Origin: Bursaphelenchus xylophilus
Taxonomy: Eukaryota > Nematoda > Chromadorea > Rhabditida > Aphelenchoididae
Assembly (NCBI GenBank): GCA_904066235.2
Contig: CAJFCV020000004.1
Span: forward strand, 5,766,001-5,830,000
Length of the DNA stretch: 64,000 nt
Direction: 5' to 3'
Shown: positions 23,201-36,000 of the stretch, one piece after another
Layout of the letters: each line of letters starts with the position of its first letter
How positions within the stretch are numbered: position 1 is the stretch's first letter
Position numbers and translations under genes: made by a program
Notes under the pieces: model-generated
Told to the model about the DNA's origin: nothing
Databases searched by the model: none
Seen by the model: the letters and a program-made list of their open reading frames with translations, nothing else

Positions 23201-26200
23201 GGCATGCCCTAAAGTCAGCGTTGACATCAGTTGTTGCAAGTTTTGGTAGTGGGGTTGTTTGATCTCATACCGCCCAGCTATTTTTTTTTCCGCTCGATCA
23301 AATGAATTACCCTATTTCATTTCCTTCTTCTTGTTTTTTATTGTGGCCGAACACCTTTTTGTTGGGGTAAGAAGAGGGAAAGGGTACTAAAAATACTTTT
23401 CGAAGCTTCAGAGGAGCGCCGCAAGTGCCGTAATACCGCTTTTAAATGGTTGTATTAGTTTGACACGAAAGCTAGGGAATACTCCGAAATGTCATCAAAT
23501 TTGGGTTCTTATAAGGGTTTGTATACTTTTTACAGAGGTTTCAAACAACTGTTTGGCATTCGGAGAAGGGAGTTTGACCTTGCGAGACAAGTTTGAGGGC
23601 CTTGAAAGCCATAAATATTTGCATAGACCAATTAAAATATCATCCTGGGACCCGTGGACAAATAATGCCCTGAATGTATTATTCAGCTTCCAAAATATTA
23701 TAAAAACCAGTTTAGAGGAGTCTGAAGCCACCTGCCTTGAGAGCTTTTTGGGACGAAGGTGCGTGTTGTTTTATTTTCTCAGCTGAGTATGACCCGGGTT
23801 TCCTCTTACTGACCGCCCCTCTGCCTTTATCCCTTCGGATTTATCTTTGAGATCCCAAAAATTTCAAAAATGGACTTGCATTTCGGGACGGTTTGGGCGG
23901 CGGCGTCGTTCATCTCTGGCCGTCCAATTGGTTCTGGACAAAAAACTTTGCGCACTCCTTCAAGGCATGGAGACGCTGAAACAGGCGCGTCTAAATCCTC
24001 TCCGTCTTCTTGCAACTCCCACTCCCAAAGGTCTCTTCTCTCGGTCCCTCGGTTTGCCAAAAATGGCTTCAGGCAGGGAAGAGAGCGGAGTCGAAAGAGG
24101 AGATGGAGTAGTTGTTGTTTCACTTGGCCCCGACCTCCGAAGATCCCAACTTGGATGTTCTCACGTCCAGAAGATTTTCGCCCAATGATTACCGCCTTTT
24201 ATTTACTTTTTCCTTTTTTGGGCATTTCAAGGTTTCGGCCAGTTTGAGCTTCCTCCGCCTCCTCTCTCCAAAGCCCTGTTTATTCTTCGTTTTCGGACTT
24301 ATTGAATAATCGGCAAAGGAATTCGGGCCATATTACAGGTCTTAAAGTTATATGTACACTTGTGATTACAACAAAACAAATTGTTTACTCAGGCTGTTGC
24401 CTCATTTCGTCTCTGGAATTCATGAATGCCTGCAATCTACGATTATTTCCCTGAATTTCGGCTGGCCATTTATAACCAAAATGAGTAACGTTCCTTGGCC
24501 CGGGGGCCTTGGACACCGGATGTGTCCAGAGCAGCAAGCATGAGTGTCTTCGTGTGACGCTTTTTAACCCGCGCTCTCGACTTTTTGTTTGCGATCCGAT
24601 CTTTCCGCGGGTCCGGTCTTTTGCCCCAATTTCACGAAGAACGCCCTCATCTCGACCCTCGCGGCCATTACACCAGTCCCCCCAGTAACAATTGTTTCGC
24701 GCACTTCGAGCCCTAATTAATAGTCGGAATAACCGTTTGTCTAGCCTACACGGGACGCCTAGTGGCCGGACCTGCCCATCATCCAGTCCAGCCATGCTGA
24801 GTCGGCGCGGCGCCCGGCTTTCAGCGACCGCGCCACCCGTTCGGCCGCCCAGCCAGTTTGTCTTAGCATTACTGTTCGCCATCGTTACGGTTAGTTGTGT
24901 TTTCTTTTAGGGTACTATCTTCTTCCATCATGTTAAACAATCTGATTTCAAGATCGATCGGTTTTACACTTGTACGGCCGAGAATACCAAAATCAAAGAT
25001 TACAAATTTGGCAGCCAATTCAAATTAAATATCACTACCAATCGAAGACGAAGTTGTAAGTGGGATTAAGTTGTCATGCCGTTTAACCGGACCCAGATGC
25101 CTCATAACTTATCTTTGATGACTTTTCAGTGGAGGATTCGGCCCTGATTCCCCCGGCGGAGCAATATGTGAATCGGTCTAGTCCCATCGCCTTGGTTGGC
25201 CAGACTTACAAGCTTCATTGTCTCTTCTCCGGCTAGTGAGTTGTCAATAAAATTTATTGAATCATCAAATTTATTTCCAGTCCCGAGCCAATTCCAACTT
25301 GGTACAAGGACGGGGTGGAGATCAGTCAAGATAACACCGAGGGCTTCTTCTTCGAGGCCTACGGAAAGACACTTGCCTTTAATGCGACCCCAGAGAAGGC
25401 TGGCAAATATGATTGTAAATTCCCGAATCACAATGACATTGACCGGGTGTTTGATGTGGTTGTGGATGGTAGGTTGTTGTTCCCAATTTCGTGAATCATT
25501 TCTTTTCAGCGGCTCCATATTGGCCTGGAGGACCTCCTCCGAACACAAATACGAGTGAAGGGGAGACCGTCGTCTTCGATTGTAGAACGATCGGGAAGCC
25601 CGTTCCCACCGTGACGTTCTACAAGAATGGAGTTGGTATGTTATACGTCGTTTATACTCTACTATATGGGATTATTCCTAATTGCAATACTATCTGCAGA
25701 GATGACCAAAGAAAATACCCCCGGGAATTGGGAGATCGACAAGACCAAATTGATCTTAAAGAATGTCAGAAAGGGAGTGAACGGGATGGGTGACAATGCT
25801 GTCTACCAATGCAAAGCCGAGAACAAACACGGATATTTGTGGACTAATTTCTACCTGAATCTGTTGGCATTTGGACCGAGGCTATTAGAAGAGCCGGGAG
25901 AAGTCGAGGCGGTGGAGGGAAAGCAGTTTAACATGGAATGTAAATTTTTTGCCTCCCCGCTACCCAATGTGTCCTGGGAGAATCCCTCGCTTCTTGGAGA
26001 CGATTACAGAACTGAAGTGGATTCTCAAGGAGTTGCTCATCTTACAATTGAAAGTAACGAATATAAATTTTGTCTTAAATATATTATTTTAGAAGTGACT
26101 GAAGAGCATGAAGGAGAATATGACTGCATAGCCAAAAATAAGTATGGAACAGCCAAAGGAACAATTAAGCTATCTGTCAGAAGTAAGCATATAGCCGTTT

Positions 26201-29200
26201 GGTTTATCCTTCTTTAGAACCTACCATTCTGAAACCGTTTTCTGAGCCCGTTCAAGTAGTCCAAGCCGGACGAGCCTTGAAATTGCCATGTAACGCCGAC
26301 CATGACGATGATCTTGATGTTTCGTATACCTGGAAGGTCGACGGTCTTCCATTAGACCAGTCCAAACTTGAGAGCGGTCAATTTCTGATTGATAATGATA
26401 ATACCCTCACGATCGAGAACCCGACTCAGTTCGATTCTGGCGAATATCAATGTCTGGCTGCAACCAAACTGGACGAAGTCTCCAAAACTGTGAAGATAAG
26501 TGTTCAAGATGTGCCGGGCCCTCCACATGCTGCTCGAATCGAAAGGTGCGATGGTAAAACAGCCACTGCAACTATTTACTTTGAGCATTTGGAGTCCAAG
26601 AATACGGTAGTTCCAGTCAAGGAGTTTTGGTAGGTGTTTTCGGAATCGATGATCATTACAACTTTAGGATTCGATATATGGCTGATCCGAGTGTTGAGTT
26701 ATCTCAATGGAAGGTTCACCCAGTCCCAATCAGTGCCATCGACAATGAGGCCGTCTCGTCAGCAAGGCATGTCAAGGCGAACGCAACCATTGCACTCAAG
26801 CCTTATGGTCGTTATGTTTTCCAAGTGATTGCTAGGAACACAGTCGGCGACAGCTCTCCAACCAAGGTCAAAGGACAGTGTGATACGGATGAGAAACAAC
26901 CGTATAGAAATCCAGCCAACGTTAGAACCTTGAGTACCAGCCCAGGGCAGCTAACAGTGGCTTGGGATCCGATGCCTCGGGATGAATGGAATGGGCAAGA
27001 CTTCGGGTACGAAGTTCTTTATCGCCCGGTAAGTATTAAAAACAGTTTGGACTTACTATTGAACTCATTTTCAGAAGGAAGAAGGAGGCCAATGGAAAAC
27101 AATGGAAGTCAGCGACCCTTTCAGTGATACAGCCACGATCGAATTCGAGAATCCTCAGCCGATGAAACCCTATGAGGTCCAAGTCAAGTCTAAGAATCGA
27201 CATGGTCCTTCACTGGTGGAACCTCAGACCATCGAAGGAACTACTGGGGAAGCGGTTCCAGACGTCCGGCCAGAAAACTTCAGGGTTGAAGGGGTAACCT
27301 CGACATCAGCTACATTCCATTGGGATCCTGTTGAACCTAGCCAGATCCAAGGAAATTTCACGGGATATAAGGTCACCTTCTGGCATGAGGATGAAGATTT
27401 GGCTGGATCAGAAGAGATTAAGAAGCTCAGGAAGCGACGTCAGATTCCCGAAAGTCGTCGGTTAAAGTCTGTGGTTGTAGCCCCCGACGCAACGAGTGTA
27501 ACAGTTCATGGACTCAAACCCAACGCCCAGAATTATGCGGTAGTCCAAGTGGTGACCGCACAGCATGAAGGTCCTAAAAGTGAAGTGTTGACGTTTAGAA
27601 CACGTGAAGGAGGTAAGAGTAAAACAATGATTTAACTTTCTGATTATCAATATTTTAGTGCCTACCCCAGTTCGTGAACTCAGCGCATTCCCCATGAACA
27701 ATCTCTCGCCCCTTGAAAAAGGAATCGTCGTCTTGAAATGGGAACCGCCTCGTGCCAATAATGGCCGTCTGACCCACTACTCCGTCCTCCAATGTCGAAC
27801 CCACGGAGTAAATGATGAACAAGTTGCATGCCAAGCCCCGCCCATCGAGGTCTCAGGAAACACCACCGAATTGAGATTAGCGGAACTCGAGTTCGAGTCC
27901 AACTACAGATTCAAGGTGTTCGGCCACACTTCCTCCGGCCAGGGCGCCCCCAATTCTGCAGATGCCAAAACATTGCCCGAAGCGCTAAGGTTCCAATGTG
28001 AGTTTTCTCCACCCAAATTTGTTTCGATCACAGGTATAGACCCCATTTTATTTTCAATTAGGGCGCTCCTAGAATCTAAGGGTTGTTTTCGAGGCTCTTG
28101 CCTCTCTCCCCCATCTCATGTCGACAAATTTTATTTCAATTGACATCAGTTGACAGCTACTCTCCGGCTCTTTTGTTGGTCTTTTCTGCCTCCGGGTGCG
28201 GGCCTCTGACCAGTCCAAGGTCACCCCATTCTCTCACCTTATATTAATACTGAAATTCCTCGCGGGTGCATAAAAAATTATATCTTTTTGGGGTATTTTG
28301 CAGGCGGAGACTTACCTTGGGGGTAATGACACACGCACTGTGCTCGCAGTTTTGTTTACCGACCCAACTTGATTTCATCCACCGCAAAATAATATCCAAG
28401 TAATGTAGATTCGACACGGAATGAAATGCGCATTTGTGTGGGGTTGAGGGCAAGAAAAAGGCTCAGCTGGCTTTGATTCGGCCTATTACGAAATGAATGG
28501 ACCCGGTTTCGTTTGAATGGGGCTGTAATCGTATTCCGGATCAGAAGAAGGAGCCCGGCCCTGAGGCCGTCCCTAATCGTTTCCATTCTTTAAGAGCTAT
28601 TTACTCCCTCTCTCCCCTTAATCAGGACTCTTTCCTTTTCTTAAATTTGGACATTCGAACGGGGTTTTCTTGTCTGTTCTTGGCCGTCCCTCTCGGTTAT
28701 CGGGCCGGTCTGGCTAGAGTTGCATTGGAACTTAGAGCCGGACAACTGCCGTTTGAAAGGGCCGATTTGAATTGAGCAGAAAACTGTTTCCTTTCCGCGG
28801 CTTCTTCCCGCCGGTTATGACGCGTCTCTGAATACTCTAAACCGATACGAACTGGCTGCTTTGAGATGATCTTCCTTCCTCTGCTAGTACTTAGTTTGTC
28901 CGTCTGGTGTGGACTGGCTGCTCCTTCTAATGCCACTACCAACATTTCAGTGGAACCAGCGCGACCGTCCTTAATCGAAGAGGGCATCGCTGATGATCAT
29001 TTTAACATCAGTTTCGTCCCCGGGGAATTCGATGAGGATGAACAACGACCAGTCGGACAGAAGTTTTATGTGAAGTATAGAGAGGAGGGTCAAACTGAAT
29101 GGAATGTAAGTGGATTGTTTTGGTCAAAGACCTTTTTGAAGGAGCAGAAACCAGTTGGCACGGCTTTGACCGCTAAGGTGGATGGGCTGACTCCAGGCAC

Positions 29201-29809
29201 TAAGTATGATGTGGAGGTGGTCTCAGTCCAGACCGACTCTAAAGGAATTGTTCGGGAAACGGAATCCAGAATCCACAGAATTGTCACAACGGGTATCTGT
29301 AAGTAACGACATTCACAATGCGGTTTATCTTCTCATTTCAGCTCCATATAATGCTAGGATATATTGGATCATATTAATACTATTGATCTTGCTGATTCTC
29401 CTCTTCCTCTGCTGTCTTATCTGTTATTGCTGCAGAAAACGTGGTCAGAAGTATCCAGTGTCAAAGAAGGAACGCCTTCAAGGCCGGGAATTGATTACTC
29501 CCAAAGATCGAGGATTCCCTGATTATGGCAAAATGTAAGTAATTACCAAAAAACCTATGCTCTTTTTTGGTAATTCGGCCAACAATATTTGTAAACAAAG
29601 GCTAATAATGTTGCCAGAATGAAGACTACTTTCTTAATTCCAGTGACGACGAAGAACAAAGGTCGTTGACGGGTTCAAGGACCGGCGAATCGGAGACGGA
29701 TTCGATGGCTGAATACGGAGATGGAGATCCCGGAAGATTCACCGAAGACGGCTCTTTCATCGGGCAATATGGCCCCAACAAGACGCTGGTGGTGACGACA
29801 CAGCCTTAG
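20231..29809 (+). CDS. sax-7: L1CAM-family cell adhesion protein
   Basis: Exons: 20231-20291, 20520-20703, 21400-21587, 21656-21837, 24911-25055, 25130-25235, 25281-25468, 25510-25635, 25700-26053, 26093-26182, 26218-26629, 26668-27028, 27075-27612, 27659-27997, 28951-29298, 29342-29534, 29644-29809; 3981 nt, 1326 aa. Order: signal peptide, six Ig domains, five FnIII domains, a transmembrane helix (YWIILILLILLILLFL) and a short tail with the ankyrin-binding SFIGQY motif. The third FnIII has a basic KKLRKRRQ run, where L1 proteins are known to be cut. The membrane-proximal KRGQKYPVSKKE resembles the L1 FERM-binding site. It acts in homophilic adhesion and in maintaining neuron and axon position. 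Exon 15 contains a possible 42-nt in-frame intron. Splice phases are consistent throughout. Confidence 0.93.
21838..24910 (+). other. 3.1 kb intron within Ig2 of SAX-7
   Basis: The intron begins gtccgt after a CAG and ends ttcttttag. It is far longer than the other introns of this gene. It has no transposon ends that I can see, is GC-richer than the other introns, and near its 3' end has a frame that begins with a signal-peptide-like sequence (separate entry). Confidence 0.6.
24794..24889 (+). other. possible alternative first exon of SAX-7
   Basis: An ATG at 24794 opens 32 codons: a basic N-terminus and then a hydrophobic run FVLALLFAIVTV, as in a signal peptide, followed by a GT at 24890. 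It lies just before the exons for Ig2's end and Ig3. C. elegans SAX-7 has a short isoform without Ig1-Ig2 made from an internal promoter, so an internal start here is plausible. The phase of the visible donor does not fit exon 6 neatly, so the true splice site is open. Confidence 0.3.
27998..28950 (+). other. intron between FnIII-4 and FnIII-5 of SAX-7
   Basis: A 953-bp intron, gtgagt to catttcag. A hydrophobic open frame near 28866-28950 runs into exon 15, but the splice phases support joining from exon 14. No repeat or RNA gene is visible. Confidence 0.6.
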
Positions 29810-30466
29810 GCAATTTATAAATAGATTCACGTAGACCCGTCCTTTAGTCCCGTTGCTTTCCCCCGGTGTTTCTTTTGCATAATTTTTCTTATCTCTTAAT
29901 AGGCTTTGAATGCTTCGCAACGACGTAACAAACATACCAAGCGCTCTATCTCGCATTTACAGTCTAATTTTAAATTAATATAGCCAATCATTGTGGCCGC
30001 ACAGTGACCCTCAGGCGATGTATTTCCATTTGTAGGTTCTCTTCTTTGTCTGGCCCTGTTGTTTGTACAAAGTTGATGGAGGGTTAATGCCCTCCGGCTG
30101 GATCTCTCTCTTCTAATAATTGTAATGTAATTCCACTGCCAATCCTTAAAGTTTCGTCCATTGCCGAACAGATTTTGTTTTAGCTGCTCAAATTCTAGTA
30201 ATTTTAAGCTTTGTCCTTCTACTTGAGCCGCTGCTGCCTTCCCGAATAACTTTCATATTGTTGTTAATATCTCTTCACGTGGTTAAATTGCACATCCTAG
30301 CTGGACAGAATTATATAAAGAATAATAATAACGAAACTCGGTTTCTTCGTCGACCCGCTGATAACAGGCGATAAGAGATGGGCGTCCCGACCATTCAAAG
30401 TCCCCGGTTACATCGACCGTCGGCGCTTAAAAGGAGCTCTAGCTATCAGAGGAGAAACCTTATAAG
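29810..30466. other. intergenic, SAX-7 3' UTR and next promoter
   Basis: No coding exon is seen. The first part is presumably the SAX-7 3' UTR; I found no clean AATAAA. The last ~100 bases should hold the promoter of the beta-lactamase-domain gene. Confidence 0.4.
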
Positions 30467-31899
30467 ATGTTTTTCTTCAAGGTGGTCCCCAAACCCATTT
30501 CAAATTCGGCCTTAACAGTCTTTGTTCTTGTATTCCTTTGTCAAATATTCGCTTATTTTATTGTTCCTTTAATAAGAGGTCGGAATGATATTGTTTTCTA
30601 TGGTTATTACGAAAGGAGATTCGAAACCGCCAAGACTTTATTTGAGTAAGATCTATTCGACTGACCGTTTACCCTTAATTTAGACAGAATTTTAAAGATG
30701 GATATGAGAAAGGAGGTGCTGCAATGGCTGTCTTCCATAATGGTATCAATGTAGTGAATATTTGGGGAGGGCATGCTGACTTCAAGAAGAAAAAGTTATG
30801 GACTCAGAATACCAGAACATTGCTCTTCTCAGCATCCAAACCTTTATCTGCTTTATGTTTGGCCATTTTGGTGGACAAAGGACTTCTCAAATGGACTGAT
30901 AGAATCATTGAATATTGGCCTGAATACGGACAGAACGGGAAGGAAAACACCACCATCCAGCATGTCCTTACTCATCAAGCTGGTCTCCCATATCTCGAGA
31001 ATCAAATCGAACTAGAAGATGTGATATCTCGGACTAAAATATTCAAACTGATCGAAGAAGCAACTCCTATATGGATTCCAGGAACGGCCTCAGGGTATCA
31101 TGCCCTCACTTTCGGATGGCTGGTTGAGGGGATTGTTCAAAGGGTAGATCCTCTTCATAGAGATCTCGCTACGTTTTTCGACGATCAGATTTCCAGCAAA
31201 TTTGGTTTGGATGTGTCGATTGGTCTTCGAAAAGACGCCGATTTCGAGAGGAGCGCTGTATTACAGCAAGCTGACATTATTGACTACATCAGAGATACGA
31301 TTGTGGATCCAAGAATGTTGGTAATGATGGCTGGATATTACAGTCAAGGATCTGAATCAGTTTTGGGAAAAGTGGAAAAGAATCAGAATTGGCTGAACAT
31401 GGAAGAGCTGACCATGAATCGGATCGAGATCCAACGACTGGGATTAGGGGCGTCGAACGGCCTTGGAACAGCCAGAGATGTCGCCGAGCTGTTCTCCCTA
31501 TTCCTGAACGGCTCATTGATCAGCCCCCAGCTGGTGGAACAGATGACTCGGCCAACTTTGGATGACTGGCATTGGGAAAAGACCATCCTATATCCCATCA
31601 TGAAGGGATATGGCTTCTTTTATGACTATCATCCCCAAGAAAATGTAAGCAAAAAACAACTCAGGTCATTCAAAACGCATGACTCGGTTCTTTCAAAATA
31701 ATTTCTGTCAATATCAAAAAGCATGCTTTTTTAGGGAAAATACATCTTCGGCCATCCCGGTTACGGCTGTCAATCCATCCACATAGATCCTCATCACAAC
31801 TTAATCGTTGTTTATCTCTCCAATGGACTCAAGTCGACCACCAGTCATCTCTGTCGCCCCTATCAAAGGATCTTGAGTTCCGTATACACGTCCTTGTAA
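30467..31899 (+). CDS. beta-lactamase-domain protein, LACTB/class C type
   Basis: Exons 30467-30645, 30684-31644, 31735-31899; 1305 nt, 434 aa. An N-terminal hydrophobic segment (ALTVFVLVFLCQIFAYFIV) is a signal anchor. The body is the serine beta-lactamase/transpeptidase fold found in the nematode LACT family: catalytic SxxK as SASK, a tyrosine motif in SGYHALTFGW, HVLTHQAGLPY, and a C-terminal GHPGYG that stands for the third active-site box. Animal members are hydrolases or esterases of unknown substrate, not antibiotic-resistance enzymes. The active-site residues look intact. It lies 657 bp after SAX-7 on the same strand. Confidence 0.88.
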
Positions 31900-32125
31900 T
31901 TCCCTCCGCATATGACTAGACGAAAACCATTATTACGGTTACTGTGCACTTCCTTGTTTGTAAATATCGGATATATATGAACTGCCCGTCTATTTATACA
32001 TAGTAAAAATTACTTTACAGTGGCTTGTTTCGGGATTTGGGGGTGCGGCTGAGTGACAGAAGTATTCGAACCGAAATAATCATCTGAGAGTAGGAATCTA
32101 GTCACTCGGGCAGTCAGAGAGTAAA

Positions 32126-32888
32126 ATGCGATCCATCTGGGTTGTGGTGTTTTTGTTGGGTCTGGTCTCCTACCAAGCGCATGGTCGATTCATAGTCAAG
32201 GTAAGTTATTTTCGACTAGCAAAGTACAAGACGTTTCAAGAAAAGTTCCACAAAGTATTCGCAAATATCCTTGCATTATCCTAGAAGTATAAATTGTTTT
32301 TAAACTTCGGGCGTTTTTAAGACATGCAAAAGAATTTTTTCGCATCGGCGGAGAGACCATTCCCGGCGGTGACATTTGACGTCTGGTTTGAATTTTTTTG
32401 TTATTTCATCTTGCTACTGTATGTACATCTTTACTACGGATGAAAGCTACAGCGACGTTACCAAATGTGACAGACCTAGTTTTAATTTTAGAACCAATTA
32501 AAACTTCTTGGATAGCGGCAAAAGGCACAAAAATATTTGCAAATACTTTGCGGAATATTTTTTAATACACCCTGTATAATGTTAAAGGGGATTCTATGAT
32601 AAACGAATTCTTCAGCGTGAAACAAACCCATCAACGACAGCAGAACCGGAGAAATCTGAAGAAAATAAAGAGGAGGCTGATAAATCTGAAGCTAAAGAAG
32701 GAAACGAAGGCGAGGAAGAAACGGATTCAAAGGAAAAATCTGAGACGGAAGTAGAAGCACAGAAAGTATCCAAGGAGTCTGCTTCCATCGATGCGAATTC
32801 TGTTGACGAAAAGGATGAAGAAACCACTACAATCAGATTCCGTCAAAGCAATCATGTAGATGACGACAATGCCGAAGCTACAGAATAA
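32126..32888 (+). CDS. small secreted acidic protein
   Basis: Exons 32126-32200 and 32616-32888; 115 aa. The first 20 residues are a clear signal peptide (WVVVFLLGLVSYQAHG). The mature part is highly charged, rich in Glu, Lys, Ser and Asp, without cysteines, and looks disordered; it ends DDDNAEATE. No family is recognised. Its single 415-bp intron holds a TA-flanked MITE. An AATAAA overlaps the stop codon. The gene is a candidate secreted, possibly cuticle- or matrix-associated protein, but function is unknown. Confidence 0.7.
32227..32574. mobile_element. MITE in intron of secreted-protein gene
   Basis: Inverted ends caagacgtttcaagaaaagt at 32227 and the complement of cagggtgtattaaaaa at 32574, flanked by TA on both sides. 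The subterminal arms share a caaagtattYgcaaatat core. It has no coding capacity (348 bp). Confidence 0.7.
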
Positions 32889-33035
32889 AATTTTATTGCT
32901 GATTACAGGCAGTACTTGTAACAAATTAAACTGAATATGACACTTGCCCTTAACGTTGATACCCATTTCTTCGATTAAAAAATAGTGGTTCATTTCCCGT
33001 ATTTTATTGAATTTGTTTTTCGGACTAAAACACAG

Positions 33036-36000
33036 CTATAATGCACAGTACCCTATCTCTTCTATACTTTTTTTCTTTTGTAGTAGTTCCAGTCGTCGGC
33101 ATAAACATTCTTCAAACTTTTTGCTATGTCCTGGACTGATTTCATTCATCACTTCTCTGACATTATTGAAATATTTGGTATGAAGTGCGACCTAAACATC
33201 ATTTCAAGACTAAAATACAGAGCGATTCAAAAAATGCATGTTTTTTGAATTACATGTTTCTTTAAACGTCAAAGAAAGAGACTGCGATTTTGGAGTTGTA
33301 CGAATTGTTAATTCACGCGGCATAGAAAGGACGTTGTGTCGAAAGTATTCACACGATGTAAGGAACCATGGTCAGCATCCAGAAAATGAAAGAAAACGTA
33401 ACGTTAAGATTTCTTCTAACGGCACGATTATCAACAGCAAAATCCGCAATTTTCCAGAAAAAATTTCCCTTGAGACCGGCATGAGTGACCGATCGGTCTG
33501 CCGAATAGCCAGGAATGTAATCAACCTCACGCTCAACAAGCTGCAAAAGGTCAAATCTTCAAGGCATGAAAAGAAATGCGTACGTTGCCCGAGATGTCAG
33601 CAAGTTGCATTACTACAAAACATTTGAAAAATATGGCAATTGTCATATTTTATCCAACAAGTTCCAAAGGATCCGCCTAAGGGCGATTTCTGCCGCTGAA
33701 AATCCAAAGTCGGTCGTTTTTCACCGCTGAATACAAATTCATTTCTATTAATGTCGGGGACTAAGTTCGTAGAGTTTTTTTACTGTTTTGTTTTACAAGG
33801 ATTGTTTTTTGTTTGGCAAAGGTGTCGTTGGGCAGCGTAGAGCTCTTTGTTGACCGTGGAGTTCTTTTCAAGAATTTCCCAATGCACCATCCCTTCCCAG
33901 TCGTCCAAAATGCAGATCATCGCCTTTTTGGGTGGGGATCTTGATTGACTGTCCCCTGGGGCCACTCACTCCAGGAGACAATGATTCGATACAAAAACAG
34001 CCGTTTGTGTGCACGTGTTGCTCGACGAAAAAAGCAGGTGTCGAAAACGCAAATTTTTGCCTCCTAGATGGTTCGCTTGTAAGCCCAAAAAATAAAAAAA
34101 ATTATATCTTCAAAAAAACTAACAAGGAAAGTACTTTTATGGGGGCTCCTACTTTTTGACGAGACATATCTCAAAAAATCAGAAAAAATGTGCTGATCAA
34201 GGATATATAAATCTTAGCTGCCCATTTTAGGTTTTTCGGGGTGAAAACTCAATCGGAAGTTGGCTTAAAACACGTTTTTTCTAAGGGCCGAGCGAGGCTC
34301 AACTACAGCTGCGACGTTAAATTCAGAGTTGTTCAATTCTGTTCAAACTTTCAAATATTAGTTGCCTATGAACCCTTATTACGATTTCACAAAAAAATTT
34401 CGAAAAAGTTACTGTAGCTGGGCGTACTGTAGCGGAGGTCCATTTTCAGTATCTCGGAAAGTACGCACCGTAGAGACAAGCGGTCTTCACCATCATCTTT
34501 GTCGTGTTCCAAAACCTATTTTTGTAATTTTCATCCAGGTCCTAACTCATCGGAAAGCATATGAAATTTGCATATTTTTGCCCTTAATTTTAATAATCAT
34601 AACTTTTCTCAAAAAATTTAAATAAATTTCCAGTGATTTTATTTCATGTAAAGAAACTAGAAGTCTTCACGGTTCGAATAATACCAAAAACTCAAAAATC
34701 TGATTCGACACGGTTGCAAACGTCTCGACTGAAAATGACTACCCAAAATTTTCGATTTTTATTTATTCAAATTTCAAATTTTAATGAGCGTAATTTTTAA
34801 AACCAGATGAATACTGCTCACTCAAGGCTGAAAAACCGATTTTTACTATTTTTTTTTTGCATGTATTAGGTATAAAAAAAATTTCAATTTGAAAATTATT
34901 ATATTCCATAAATAAATTTTATAGACCTGTAGATACGTTGTTTGGTGCATCATATAAAACAGATGTTACGAAGATAATATCCTGCTCAAAAAAAAGTTCG
35001 ATCAAAAGCATCAAAATTTTTACGCAAAGCGCAATCGCTTATTTAGTTTTCCGGACGATAGATGACAAGTATAATATCGAAATGCAAAATTTGAGTAGGC
35101 TAAAGTAGAAAAGCATGTGTTTCCTAGGCTTTCACGTTTGTCGCACCGCATTAAAATTTTTTCTCGCCAGAAAATGGGCTAGCAAAGAAAATAGAGCGAT
35201 TTTATCTTGTGCAACCCTGTTCTGAACGTCTGACCCCAAAACATCCACAAATGACGCGCAATTGCCATGAAACGATTTAAGGCGGTCTTTGTTAAGCTTT
35301 TTATAGTTGTACGATATATGCTACACCCCAGAATGCCTAATTAATACACAGGTTATTAAGCCAAGTGCAGCCGACTTCAAACTACAAGTTTGCAACCGTG
35401 TCGAACTAGATTTTGTCATTTTTAGGCTCATTCGAACCGCAATGATTTCTAGTCACAGAATCCAGGAAAAAACCACTGGAAATTTATTCAAATTTTTTTA
35501 GAAAACTTACGATTACTAAAATGAATAATTTTCAAATTAAAATTTTTTTATACTAATACATGCAAAAAATTAGTAAAAATCGGTTTTTCAGCCTTGAGTG
35601 AGCAGTATTCATCTGATTTTATAAATTACGCTCATTAAAATTTGAAATTTGAATAAATAAAAATCGAAAATTTTGGGTGGTCAATTTCAGTCGAGACGTT
35701 TGCAACCGTGTCGAATCAGATTTTTGAGTTTTTGGTATCATTCCAACCGTGAAGACTTCTAGTTTCTTTACATGAAATAAAATCACTGGAAATTTATTCA
35801 AATTTTTGAGAAAAGTTATGATTATTAAAATTATTAATTTTCATATTTCAAAAAATTTTTTTAATGCCTAATACATGCAAAAATGAGTAAAAATCAATTT
35901 TTCAGATCCAAATGAGCAGTAGGCTTCTGATTTTAACAATTAGGCTCGTTGAAATTTGAAATATAAAAAAAATAAAAATCCAAATTTTTGGGTCGTCAAT

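Noticed and set aside
24385..24882. 165-aa minus-strand frame in the SAX-7 intron
   Set aside because: GC-rich intronic sequence with arginine-rich, low-complexity translation, no start context and no family match.
30467..31899. Bacterial transfer of the beta-lactamase gene
   Set aside because: It has typical short nematode introns and belongs to the LACT-type family that is widespread in animals.
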